Both the position numbers and the translations under genes were made by a program. 13,127 nucleotides of DNA from Elusimicrobiales bacterium (lineage in GTDB: Bacteria > Elusimicrobiota > Elusimicrobia > Elusimicrobiales > Elusimicrobiaceae), in assembly GCA_030540535.1 (NCBI GenBank), contig JAUNWB010000007.1, forward strand, positions 1 through 13,127, read 5' to 3'. Position 1 is the stretch's first letter. Each line of letters opens with the position of its first letter. The notes beneath the pieces are model-generated. The model saw nothing but the letters and a program-made list of their open reading frames with translations. It was not told where the DNA came from and did not search any database. Positions 6,192 through 13,127 of the stretch are shown piece by piece.

Positions 6192-6521
6192 ATGGAATTA
6201 CAGATTTTTGAGTTCAAGGAATATGAGGTGCCCATTGAAATCGGCTGGCACCGGTTTTATCTGGACTGCTCCGCGGACACCGGCGACTATCTGCGAAAAA
6301 GCGCCCAGGCGCTGAAGGAGCTGGCCGGGCAGATGGAAGCGGGGGAAAGGACCATCCAGGACGCCATTGGCTTTGGCTGCAACATGCTGGATGACCTGCT
6401 GGGCGAGGGTGCCAGCGAAAAGATTTTTGAGCAGCGGAAAAAGCGGCTTTCCGACATCATCGACATCTGCAACTGGCTGATGGACATTGCCGTGAAATTC
6501 CGGAAAGAGCGGGGACGGTGA
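6192..6521 (+). CDS. Small tail-module protein of uncertain role
   Basis: The 109-residue product starts at ATG 6192, with AAGGAG (6181-6186) five bases upstream. It has a short beta-like start (LQIFEFKEYEVPIEIG), then predicted helices with a block LLGEGASEKIFEQRKKRLSDI near residues 69-89 and a hydrophobic helix end. I have a general memory of small proteins with a GEGASEKIF-type block next to tape measure genes in Firmicute phages, likely assembly-related, but cannot name the family with confidence. Its place between chaperone and tape measure suggests a role in tail assembly. It is coupled neither by overlap nor by shared frame with its neighbours (35-base gap to the tape measure start). 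No signal peptide, membrane segment or catalytic motif is visible. Confidence 0.6.
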   Translation: MELQIFEFKEYEVPIEIGWHRFYLDCSADTGDYLRKSAQALKELAGQMEAGERTIQDAIGFGCNMLDDLLGEGASEKIFEQRKKRLSDIIDICNWLMDIAVKFRKERGR

Positions 6522-6556
6522 GCATCTCCGGGCAAAACCGGGAAAGGAGGTAAAGA

Positions 6557-9500
6557 ATGGCCACAAGAGTGATCTCCACCAAGCTGGCAATCGAAGGTGA
6601 AAACAGCTACCGGCAGTCCATCAGCAGGATCAACGGCGAAATCAAGGCGCTGAAATCCGCCCTGGCCCTGACGGAGAGCCAGTTCCAGACCAACGCCAAC
6701 TCCATGCGGGCATTGGAGGAAAAGGGGAAGGCCCTGGCAAGCCTCTATGAAGCCCAGAAGAGCAAGGTGGATTCCCTGAAGGCGGCGCTGGAGAACGCCA
6801 AGGCGGCGGAGGAACGCTACCGGCAGGAAAAGGAGAAGCTCACCGAGAAGCTCCGCGCCAACAACGACGCCCTGGAGCGGCTGAAAAACACCGAGGGCGA
6901 CACCTCCCAGCAGGAAAAGGAGCTGGCCGCCGAAAACAAAAAGCTCACCGACCAGCTGGAGGCCTGCGACGGGAAGCTGGCGGCGGCGGAAAAGGGCGCT
7001 GCGGCCTGGAAAAACCAGTTAAACAACGCGGAAATTCAGCTGAATGACCTGGATGCGCAAATCAAGCGAAACAACGGTTATCTGGATGAGGCGAAGCGCA
7101 GCGCCGACGGGTGCGCCACCTCCATTGACCAATTCGGAGACCGGGTGGAGGGCGCGGCGAAAAGCTCCGATACGCTGACCCAGGCACTGACCGCCGCCGG
7201 GGTGATTGCGGCGCTGAAGAAAACGGCGGAGATGTTTGAAAGCTGCGCGGGGAGCAGCATTGAATTTGAATCCGCCATGGCCGGGGTGGCGAAAACCACC
7301 GACCTGAGCAAAGCAGAGCTGGAAGCCATGGGGCAAAACATCCAGGCGCTGTCCCACCGGATTCCCGCCTCCACCACGGAGATCGCGGCGGTGGTGGAGG
7401 CTGCCGGGCAGCTGGGCATCGCAAAGGAAGACCTGCTGAGCTTTTCCGAGGTGATGCTGATGCTGGGAACCTCCACCAACCTTTCCAGCGAGGAGGCAGC
7501 CAGCGCCCTGGCGAAATTTGCCAACGTGGTGAACATGAGCCCGGAGAACTACAGCCGGCTGGGCTCCACCATCGTGGATTTGGGTAACAATTTCGCCACC
7601 ACGGAGGCGGACATCACATCCATGGCCGCACGGCTGGCCTCCTCCGGTACGATTGTGGGCCTGGCGGAGCCCCAGATTATGGCCATTTCCACGGCGCTTT
7701 CCTCCGTGGGCATCGAGGCGGAGGCGGGCGGCGGCTCTATTTCCAAGCTGCTCAGAGAATTTGACGTCATGGTGGCCACCGGGGATGAGAAGCTGGAGGG
7801 CTTTGCGAAAATTGCCGGGATGACGGCGGAGCAGTTCCGGACTGCCTGGGGGCAGGACGCTGTGAGGGCCCTGGGCGCCTTTATCGACGGCCTGGAAGAG
7901 GTCGAACGGGGCGGCGGAAGCGCGGCGGCGGTGCTGGAAGCGCTTGGGATAACCGAAATCCGGATGAGCAATGCGGTGCTGGCCCTGTCTACCTCCGACG
8001 GGATTCTGCAAAAGGCGCTGGACACGGCGGAAACGGCCTGGGAAGCGGACACGGCGCTGCAGACTGAGGCGAACACCCGCTACGCCACCACGGAAAGCAA
8101 ACTGCAAATGCTATCCAACAAGGCGGAGACGCTGAAGACCGCCTTTGGGGACAAGCTGAACCCGGTGGTAAATGATTTTATCGATATGGCCGGGGATGTG
8201 CTGGAGTGGGCCACCAATATGGTGGAAAAAAGCGACACCCTGGCACCGCTGCTTTTCAGCTGCGCCACGGGGATGGGCCTGTTTGTGACGGCGGTTGGGG
8301 GATATAACCTGATTGGAAAGCTGGCCAATACGCTGCTTTCCGGGCTTGCGGCAGCCGCAAGCGGGAACCCCTTCTTTTTGGCCGCTGCCGGGGTTGCGGC
8401 GCTGGCTGGGGCGGTGGCGCTGTTCATCGACGCGACGAAGGGCGAGAACCCGGCCCAGACGCTGGACAGTCTGACCGAGGCCGCGCAGAATTTACCAACA
8501 GCCATCAGCGACGCGGAGAAAAACTTTAAGGACACGGCAAGCAACATTGAATCCGCCGTTATCGCCGTTGACAACTACTGCAAACGCCTGAAGGAGCTGG
8601 AGAGCCAGGGAGAACTGACAAAGGTTGACCAACTGGAATATGCGTACATCCTCGGAAGAATCCAGGAGCTGATGCCGGGAATCAACGCGCAGATTGACGA
8701 ACAGACCGGCTTGCTTATTGACGGAGCGGACGCCCTGCGCCAACAGGCGGACGCCTGGAAATACAAGGCGCTTCAGGAGGCGCTGGCTGCAAGATACAGC
8801 GCAGAAATAGCGGCAAAGGATCAGGCCCAGCTTGAGGTGATCGAAAACCAGTGGAAGCTTAGACAGGCAGAAAATGAAGGAAACGACCTGCTCTCCAAAA
8901 GAGCCGAGGTTGAAAACAAACTGGCCGAAGCTCAGGAGAAGCTTGCAAGCGTTCCCTTCGCGTCCGACGAATATTACGCAGCAAACAACGCCGTTTCGGA
9001 TTTATCCTATGAGCTTTCTCGGCTTCAAGGTCAAATTTGGGAAAACGAAGACACCCAGAATTTGCTCAACGAAGCGATTTCGGCTGGAGAAGCCACGGTT
9101 AGTGAATATGAACAGACAATCCGCAATGCAGAAGATGCGCTGAATGCCTATGTAGAGGAATCGAGAGATTCTCAGTCCGCTTCCGAAAATTTCGCCTCCG
9201 GGATGGCACAAAATCAGGAGGCCATCAGCGCCGTTACGGACAAGCTGAAGGAGCTGGCGGAAAGCTACAAGGCTGCTTATGACGCTGCCTACGAGAGCAT
9301 CAGCGGGCAGATCGGGCTTTTTGACCAATTCCAGGACGCCAACGAGGAAACCAACTACTCCGCCGAAAAAATGGTGGAGATTTGGAACCAGCAGGCCAGG
9401 AGCCTGGAGGCCTACACCGAAAACCTGAGAAAGGCAAAGGAATTCGGCCTGGATCCGCGGTTGATTGAGAGCTTATCCGACGGTACGGCGGAAAGCGCGA

Positions 9501-10660
9501 AGCACATTGCGACCATCGTCGGGGAAATTGAAAATGCGGGCGGCTCCGCCGGGGAGCTTACTAAATCCGCCGAAAATTTCATCAATACCTTTAACGCGGC
9601 CTATGGCCAGACCGAGGATGCGAAAACCGGATTTGCGGCCACCGTCGCATCCATCCAGACGGACTTAAAAAACAGCCTGACGGGGTTGGAGCAGGAGGCA
9701 TCCGACGCCGGGCTCTCCGGCTTTGCGGAGGCGTGGAAAAAGGCCCTGGAGGATGCCGGGGTGGACTTCCAGCAAGTTGGCTCTGATGCCGCCGCAGGGC
9801 TTGTGAAGGGCATGAAAGATTCCGAGCAGGATGTCACCGACGCCGGAAAGGAAATGGGCCAGGCGCTTACAGACGGCAACAAGGCGCAGCTGGAGGTAAA
9901 CAGTCCTTCCAAGGTTTTTGAGCGGATCGGCGGAAACTGCGGCGATGGGCTTTCCATCGGGCTGCGGGGGAAAATCGAGGGCATCAAGGAGGCGGCGAAA
10001 TCCATCGGGGCGCAGCTTTCGGAGCAGATGGCGGCCTCCGCCCGTCAGGCGGCGGACGCTTACGAGGAAAGCATGAAGGCCGTCACGGAAAAAACGAGGA
10101 GCATCCTCGCCACCCTCTCCACCACCGCCGCTGCTGGGGCATCTGATTTCCCGGCCCGAATGCGGGGCATCGGAGAAAATGCCATCGATGGCATGACCGC
10201 TGGAATGCGGAATCGTTCCTCCCAGCTGTATGCCACCATCCGCAGCATCGTGGAGAACTCGATCACTGTGGCGAAAAACGCCGCCGACGTGCACTCTCCC
10301 TCCGGGAAGACCCGGGAAATCTTTGAGTATGTGGGCGATGGCATGATCCTGGGGTTGGAAGACCGGAGGAAAAAGCTTGCGGACACCGTACAGGACGTTG
10401 TGAATCAGGCCCTTGCCTTTGAAGCAAACGGAAGGGTGCTGGAGCTGGCCGCCGGGATTGACGCCCGGATGCCGGAGCTGGTTCCGGTCTATGGGAAAAT
10501 GAATGCCTACGGGGAAACCGCCCCGGTAAGAAACACGGTGACGGTGAACCTGAGCATTGACCGCTTTGAGAACAACTCCGACCGGGACTTGGATTCCATC
10601 ACCGAGTACATCGAGGAGCGGATCCAGACGAACTTCATGAAAAAGGAGGCGGCGGTTTGA
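6557..10660 (+). CDS. Tail tape measure protein, TP901-type core
   Basis: The 1367-residue product starts at ATG 6557 with a very strong site, AAAGGAGGT, five bases upstream. It sets tail length and leaves with DNA at ejection. Layout: residues 20-190 are coiled-coil (Glu/Lys/Ala/Leu rich); about 205-560 form the TP901-type core, with the block SIEFESAMAGVAKTTDLS near 232-249; about 565-627 hold hydrophobic helices (GLFVTAVGGY, AAAGVAALAGAVALFI) suited to membrane interaction; 630-1090 are helical linkers; the C-terminal part has repeated blocks around NSPSKVFERIG (near 1114) and HSPSGKTREIFEYVG (near 1245), typical of TMP ends. Codons 755-874 or so are unusually low in GC and use AGA Arg and CTT Leu, unlike the flanks. 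The last four bases overlap the Dit gene. Confidence 0.95.
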   Translation: MATRVISTKLAIEGENSYRQSISRINGEIKALKSALALTESQFQTNANSMRALEEKGKALASLYEAQKSKVDSLKAALENAKAAEERYRQEKEKLTEKLRANNDALERLKNTEGDTSQQEKELAAENKKLTDQLEACDGKLAAAEKGAAAWKNQLNNAEIQLNDLDAQIKRNNGYLDEAKRSADGCATSIDQFGDRVEGAAKSSDTLTQALTAAGVIAALKKTAEMFESCAGSSIEFESAMAGVAKTTDLSKAELEAMGQNIQALSHRIPASTTEIAAVVEAAGQLGIAKEDLLSFSEVMLMLGTSTNLSSEEAASALAKFANVVNMSPENYSRLGSTIVDLGNNFATTEADITSMAARLASSGTIVGLAEPQIMAISTALSSVGIEAEAGGGSISKLLREFDVMVATGDEKLEGFAKIAGMTAEQFRTAWGQDAVRALGAFIDGLEEVERGGGSAAAVLEALGITEIRMSNAVLALSTSDGILQKALDTAETAWEADTALQTEANTRYATTESKLQMLSNKAETLKTAFGDKLNPVVNDFIDMAGDVLEWATNMVEKSDTLAPLLFSCATGMGLFVTAVGGYNLIGKLANTLLSGLAAAASGNPFFLAAAGVAALAGAVALFIDATKGENPAQTLDSLTEAAQNLPTAISDAEKNFKDTASNIESAVIAVDNYCKRLKELESQGELTKVDQLEYAYILGRIQELMPGINAQIDEQTGLLIDGADALRQQADAWKYKALQEALAARYSAEIAAKDQAQLEVIENQWKLRQAENEGNDLLSKRAEVENKLAEAQEKLASVPFASDEYYAANNAVSDLSYELSRLQGQIWENEDTQNLLNEAISAGEATVSEYEQTIRNAEDALNAYVEESRDSQSASENFASGMAQNQEAISAVTDKLKELAESYKAAYDAAYESISGQIGLFDQFQDANEETNYSAEKMVEIWNQQARSLEAYTENLRKAKEFGLDPRLIESLSDGTAESAKHIATIVGEIENAGGSAGELTKSAENFINTFNAAYGQTEDAKTGFAATVASIQTDLKNSLTGLEQEASDAGLSGFAEAWKKALEDAGVDFQQVGSDAAAGLVKGMKDSEQDVTDAGKEMGQALTDGNKAQLEVNSPSKVFERIGGNCGDGLSIGLRGKIEGIKEAAKSIGAQLSEQMAASARQAADAYEESMKAVTEKTRSILATLSTTAAAGASDFPARMRGIGENAIDGMTAGMRNRSSQLYATIRSIVENSITVAKNAADVHSPSGKTREIFEYVGDGMILGLEDRRKKLADTVQDVVNQALAFEANGRVLELAAGIDARMPELVPVYGKMNAYGETAPVRNTVTVNLSIDRFENNSDRDLDSITEYIEERIQTNFMKKEAAV
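10642..10659 (+). promoter_or_regulatory. Ribosome binding site deciding a TTG start for Dit
   Basis: AAGGAGG at 10642-10648 sits eight bases before TTG at 10657, which overlaps the tape measure stop as TTGA. No ATG, GTG or other good start follows until deep within the distal tail protein, whose N-terminal residues are conserved in character. The TTG is therefore the start, and translation is coupled to the tape measure gene. Confidence 0.75.
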
Positions 10661-11373
10661 ATTTCTTTGTGTTTGACGGAAAAAGTTCCCTGGACTTCGG
10701 CCTTTACGTGGAGCACTACCCAATCCAATACGGGGCGAAGCGGAAAATCGAGGAAATATCCATTCCAGGCAGAAACGGCTCGCTGCACTTTGACGAAGGC
10801 GCTTTTGAAGACTGCACGCAAATCTATGAATGCGCCTTTGTTGACCCCGACGCAACGGCCTACACCACCCACGCCGTGCGGGAGTGGCTGTGTGTGCCGG
10901 GAAAGCGGAAACGCCTGGAGGACAGCTACGACCCGGAGCATTTTCGCCTTGCCCGGTTCCTGGGCCCGCTGGATGTGGAAAACAAGCTGGGCCGAATCGG
11001 AAAATGCAAGGTAAAATTCCAATGCGACCCCAGGTGCTTTTTGAAAAATGTGGACAGCCCCATTGGCTTTTCCGGGAGCGGAACCATCCGGAACCACTGG
11101 TTTGACGCTGCTCCCCTGATCCTTGTTTCCGGTACCGGAGGGGGAAGCCTGACCATTGGGGAAACCACGGTGGAGCTGCTGGAAATCGGCGGGGCGCTGG
11201 CCATTGACTGCGAAACCATGGACGCCTACCGAGAAGAGGGCGGAGGCCGGGAAAACGCCAATGCGGACATCCGGGCGGAGAGATTCCCGATCCTGAAAAA
11301 TGGGGATAACGCCATTTCCTTTTCCGGGGGCGTTACGGAAATCCAAATCATTCCGAGGTGGTGGGAATTATGA
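10657..11373 (+). CDS. Distal tail protein (Dit)
   Basis: The 238-residue product is of usual length for short Dit proteins, which form the hexameric hub linking tail tube to tail tip. The N-terminal half has the family mark: EISIPGRNGSLHFDEGAFED near residues 33-52 (consensus I-x-x-P-G-R-x-G), then strands with CAFVDP and RLARFLGPLDVEN. The C-terminal half is a galectin-like beta domain ending NAISFSGGVTEIQIIPRWWEL, where the F-x-G-G-V...P-R-W pattern is common in the family. The TTG start is supported by the upstream AAGGAGG. The gene overlaps the tape measure stop and its own stop overlaps the following ATG (ATGA at 11370). Only one internal Met (near residue 189) is seen, so no alternative start is available. 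Confidence 0.9.
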   Translation: MNFFVFDGKSSLDFGLYVEHYPIQYGAKRKIEEISIPGRNGSLHFDEGAFEDCTQIYECAFVDPDATAYTTHAVREWLCVPGKRKRLEDSYDPEHFRLARFLGPLDVENKLGRIGKCKVKFQCDPRCFLKNVDSPIGFSGSGTIRNHWFDAAPLILVSGTGGGSLTIGETTVELLEIGGALAIDCETMDAYREEGGGRENANADIRAERFPILKNGDNAISFSGGVTEIQIIPRWWEL

Positions 11374-13127
11374 TACCGATGCTTTTTGAGGCCGATGAAA
11401 CAAGCTTCCAATCCAACGGCCTGGGCGCTCTGACGGACACGGTGAGCTGCTTTATTGACCAGGAAATCAACGGCGGCTTTGAACTGGAAATGCGCTACAG
11501 CGCGGAGGGCATTCATTTTGAGCTCCTCAGGAAAAACAGAATCATCCTGGCGGAAACTGGCAGCGCGGGCCAGCCGCAGCCCTTCCGGATTTACCGGATT
11601 TCCAAGGAAATCGGCGGTACTGTCATGGTTTACGCCCGGCATATCTGCTACGACCTGATGGGAATTCCGGTGGCTCCCTTTTCTGCGGAAAACGCAAGGG
11701 AGGCCATGGGGAAGATCCGGGAGAACGCCGTCGTGCCCTGCCCCTTTGAACTGGCGGCGGAAATTGACGCCGAGGGGAGCATGGAGGCAGCAGACCCGAA
11801 GGACGCCTGGACGCTGATTGGAAAGAGCGGAATCCTGAGCGCATACACTGGCGAACTGGAATTTAACCGTTTTTCCGTGAAGCTGAAGGATCACCTGGGA
11901 GAAAATCGGGGCGCTGCGCTCCGCTATGGGAAAAACCTGTACGCCTTCGGGCAGGACGAAAACTGCGGGGATGTATTCACCGGGATATTCCCCTACTGGA
12001 AAAGCAAGGACGGGGCCCTCACCACGCTGCCGGAAAAGACGGTGAGTGCGGCGGGAAGCTTCGACCATGTGAAAATCAAGAGCGTGGATTTTTCCGCCTA
12101 CTTTGACAGCGCCCCGACGGCGGAGCAGCTGCGGGAAAAGGCCGCCGACTACGTCCAGAAAAACGGGATTGGGATTCCGGAGGTTTCCATCACCCTGGGC
12201 TATGTGCAGCTGAGCCGAACCATGGAATATCCCGATGCCCTGCCGGAGAAAATCACCCTTGGGGACGCTGTGACGGTTGTCTTTGAAAAAATGCTGGTGA
12301 CGACCACGGCCAGGGTCATCAAAACCAGGTACAACGTGCTTTCCGGGCGGCACGAGAGCGTGTCCATTGGGAAGGTGAAGCGGACGATCTCCGACACAAT
12401 ATCCAAGCAAAGCAAGGGTTCCGGAATCCTGTCGGGCCGCGTTTCTTCGTCTGAAAAAAAGATAGAGGATGTGGATAAAAAGGCGGACGGAATCCGGATG
12501 GCCACAAATCAGTGCATTGCGGACATTGGGGATGTGACGGCGGGGCTGTATTCCATCGCCACGGCGGACGACATCAAGGGGTTGAAGGAAGCAAACACGA
12601 CCCTTTTTGCGAAGACAGAAGAGGAATATGCCGGGCTCGAGCTCCATGTGCAGGACAATGATGAAGAAATTGAAGGGCTCAAGGAATCCTCTGCCAAGCT
12701 GGAGACCCGGGTATCCGGGGCGGAGACGGCGCTGGAGATGGTATCGCGAGACGTGGGCGATCTGCAGGAGGCTTCGGCGGAAATTTCGGCCCGAGTGGAT
12801 TTGGCGGAGGAATCGATCGAAGGAAAAGCGGGCAAGCAGGAGCTGCAGGCTGGGTTGTCCACCAAGGTTAGTAATAAGGATTTGACCGACAAGCTGAAAA
12901 ACTATGCCCTCGCATCTGCCCTGGGTGATTATCTGACCGTCAACTCTGCGGCGGAGATGTATGTGACATCCGATGGGGTTACGTCGATTATCGGCAACTA
13001 TATCGTTACGGATAAGGACGGCACCAAAAAAAGCCTGGCGCAGATTCTGGCGGATCAAGTATCGGTGATGTCAAAGGTCAATAACACAACGTCCGGCCTT
13101 GACACCAAGGTCAGCAACACGGATTTG
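11370..13127 (+). CDS. Tail endopeptidase / tail-associated protein (Tal-like), partial
   Basis: The frame is open from ATG 11370 through 13127, 586 codons with no stop, so the protein continues past the window. The start overlaps the Dit stop as ATGA, with GAGGTGG upstream. Residues 1 to about 345 resemble the prophage tail endopeptidase/Tal N-terminal region: EADETSFQSNGLGALTD, IDQEINGGFELEMRY near 30-44, FRIYRISKEIGG near 72-83 followed by YARHICYDLMG, and later DALPEKITLGDAVTV and RHESVSIGK. These domains form the central tail-tip trimer in relatives. From residue ~350 on the sequence is helical and coiled-coil-like (SEKKIEDVDKKADG, DEEIEGLKES), then becomes Thr/Val/Ser-rich with a repeated LxTKVSNxDL motif. 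No peptidase active-site motif is seen in the part present, so lytic activity is not established here. Confidence 0.88.
   Translation, partial: MIPMLFEADETSFQSNGLGALTDTVSCFIDQEINGGFELEMRYSAEGIHFELLRKNRIILAETGSAGQPQPFRIYRISKEIGGTVMVYARHICYDLMGIPVAPFSAENAREAMGKIRENAVVPCPFELAAEIDAEGSMEAADPKDAWTLIGKSGILSAYTGELEFNRFSVKLKDHLGENRGAALRYGKNLYAFGQDENCGDVFTGIFPYWKSKDGALTTLPEKTVSAAGSFDHVKIKSVDFSAYFDSAPTAEQLREKAADYVQKNGIGIPEVSITLGYVQLSRTMEYPDALPEKITLGDAVTVVFEKMLVTTTARVIKTRYNVLSGRHESVSIGKVKRTISDTISKQSKGSGILSGRVSSSEKKIEDVDKKADGIRMATNQCIADIGDVTAGLYSIATADDIKGLKEANTTLFAKTEEEYAGLELHVQDNDEEIEGLKESSAKLETRVSGAETALEMVSRDVGDLQEASAEISARVDLAEESIEGKAGKQELQAGLSTKVSNKDLTDKLKNYALASALGDYLTVNSAAEMYVTSDGVTSIIGNYIVTDKDGTKKSLAQILADQVSVMSKVNNTTSGLDTKVSNTDL
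12855..12884 (+). repeat. LxTKVSNxDL repeat, copy 1
   Basis: The codons at 12855-12884 encode LSTKVSNKDL, matching LDTKVSNTDL at 13098-13127 in 8 of 10 residues. At DNA level 22 of 30 bases match, and the V, S and N codons differ only at synonymous positions, so the likeness is at protein level. It lies in the coiled-coil part of the Tal-like protein. Confidence 0.7.
13098..13127 (+). repeat. LxTKVSNxDL repeat, copy 2
   Basis: The codons at 13098-13127 encode LDTKVSNTDL. The distance to the first copy is 243 bases (81 codons). It ends exactly at the window edge, so further copies downstream may exist but are not visible. Confidence 0.7.

Noticed and set aside
6530..6545. Short CCGG...CCGG pairing before the tape measure ribosome binding site
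   Set aside because: Only four base pairs around a six-base loop; too weak to claim.
7019..8107. 362-codon open frame on the - strand inside the tape measure gene
   Set aside because: It is a shadow of the tape measure frame, rich in Gly, Arg and His, with no ribosome binding site or domain.
9665..10855. 396-codon open frame on the - strand
   Set aside because: It is antisense to the tape measure end and the Dit start; same GC-driven artefact.
11128..11139. 12-base palindrome TCCGGTACCGGA
   Set aside because: It is inside Dit coding sequence, isolated, without spacing that suggests an operator or terminator. It could occur by chance in GC-rich sequence.
11226..13058. 610-codon open frame on the - strand
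   Set aside because: It lies antisense to the Dit and Tal-like genes, which have family motifs, ribosome binding sites and coupled starts. The translation is Arg/His/Leu-rich with no recognisable domain; it arises from codon bias in the third position of the + strand genes.
1..13127. CRISPR array, tRNA, insertion sequence, attachment site or defence system
   Set aside because: No regularly spaced repeats, tRNA-like cloverleaf, transposase motif or non-structural accessory gene was seen in reading the window; gaps between genes are all under 100 bases.

Overview
The window is part of the late structural region of a tailed, siphovirus-type (long non-contractile tail) phage or prophage. Every convincing gene is on the + strand and tightly packed, often with start and stop codons overlapping. 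Base composition (roughly 55-60% G+C in lines counted by hand), AGGAGG-type ribosome binding sites, one TTG and one GTG start, and the protein types (HK97-fold capsid, TP901-type tape measure, Dit/Tal baseplate proteins) point to a phage of a moderately high-GC Firmicute. A gut Clostridia host of the Oscillospiraceae or Lachnospiraceae kind is my inference. No integration, lysis, replication or host gene is present, so free phage and prophage cannot be told apart.

Layout: (1) 1-263, the 3' end of the large terminase. (2) 268-2326, an HK97-type portal overlapping a prohead protease with a Cys/His-rich insertion. (3) 2338-2379, a perfect 14-bp hairpin, then the major capsid protein (2411-3598). 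(4) 3625-5018, four small head-tail joining genes. (5) 5034-5567, the major tail protein, followed by a 9-bp hairpin (5592-5614). (6) 5635-6182, the tail assembly chaperone pair. The upstream ORF can be extended by a -1 ribosomal frameshift at an A8 run into a 53-residue second-frame extension, and a 16-bp long-range inverted repeat starts at the slip site. (7) 6192-6521, a small gene of uncertain role. (8) 6557-10660, the 1367-residue tape measure. (9) 10657-11373, the distal tail protein, with a TTG start. (10) 11370-13127, the tail endopeptidase/tail-associated protein, still open at the window edge with a coiled-coil, repeat-bearing C-terminal part.

Together these genes package DNA (terminase, portal), build and mature the head (protease, capsid), close it and join the tail (connector set), build the tube (major tail protein, chaperones, tape measure) and form the tail tip (Dit, Tal). 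I see no wholly new system. The parts most worth a second look are the frameshift cassette, the two hairpins bracketing the capsid-to-tail-tube cassette, the metal-site-like insertion in the protease, and a compositionally foreign segment inside the tape measure gene.
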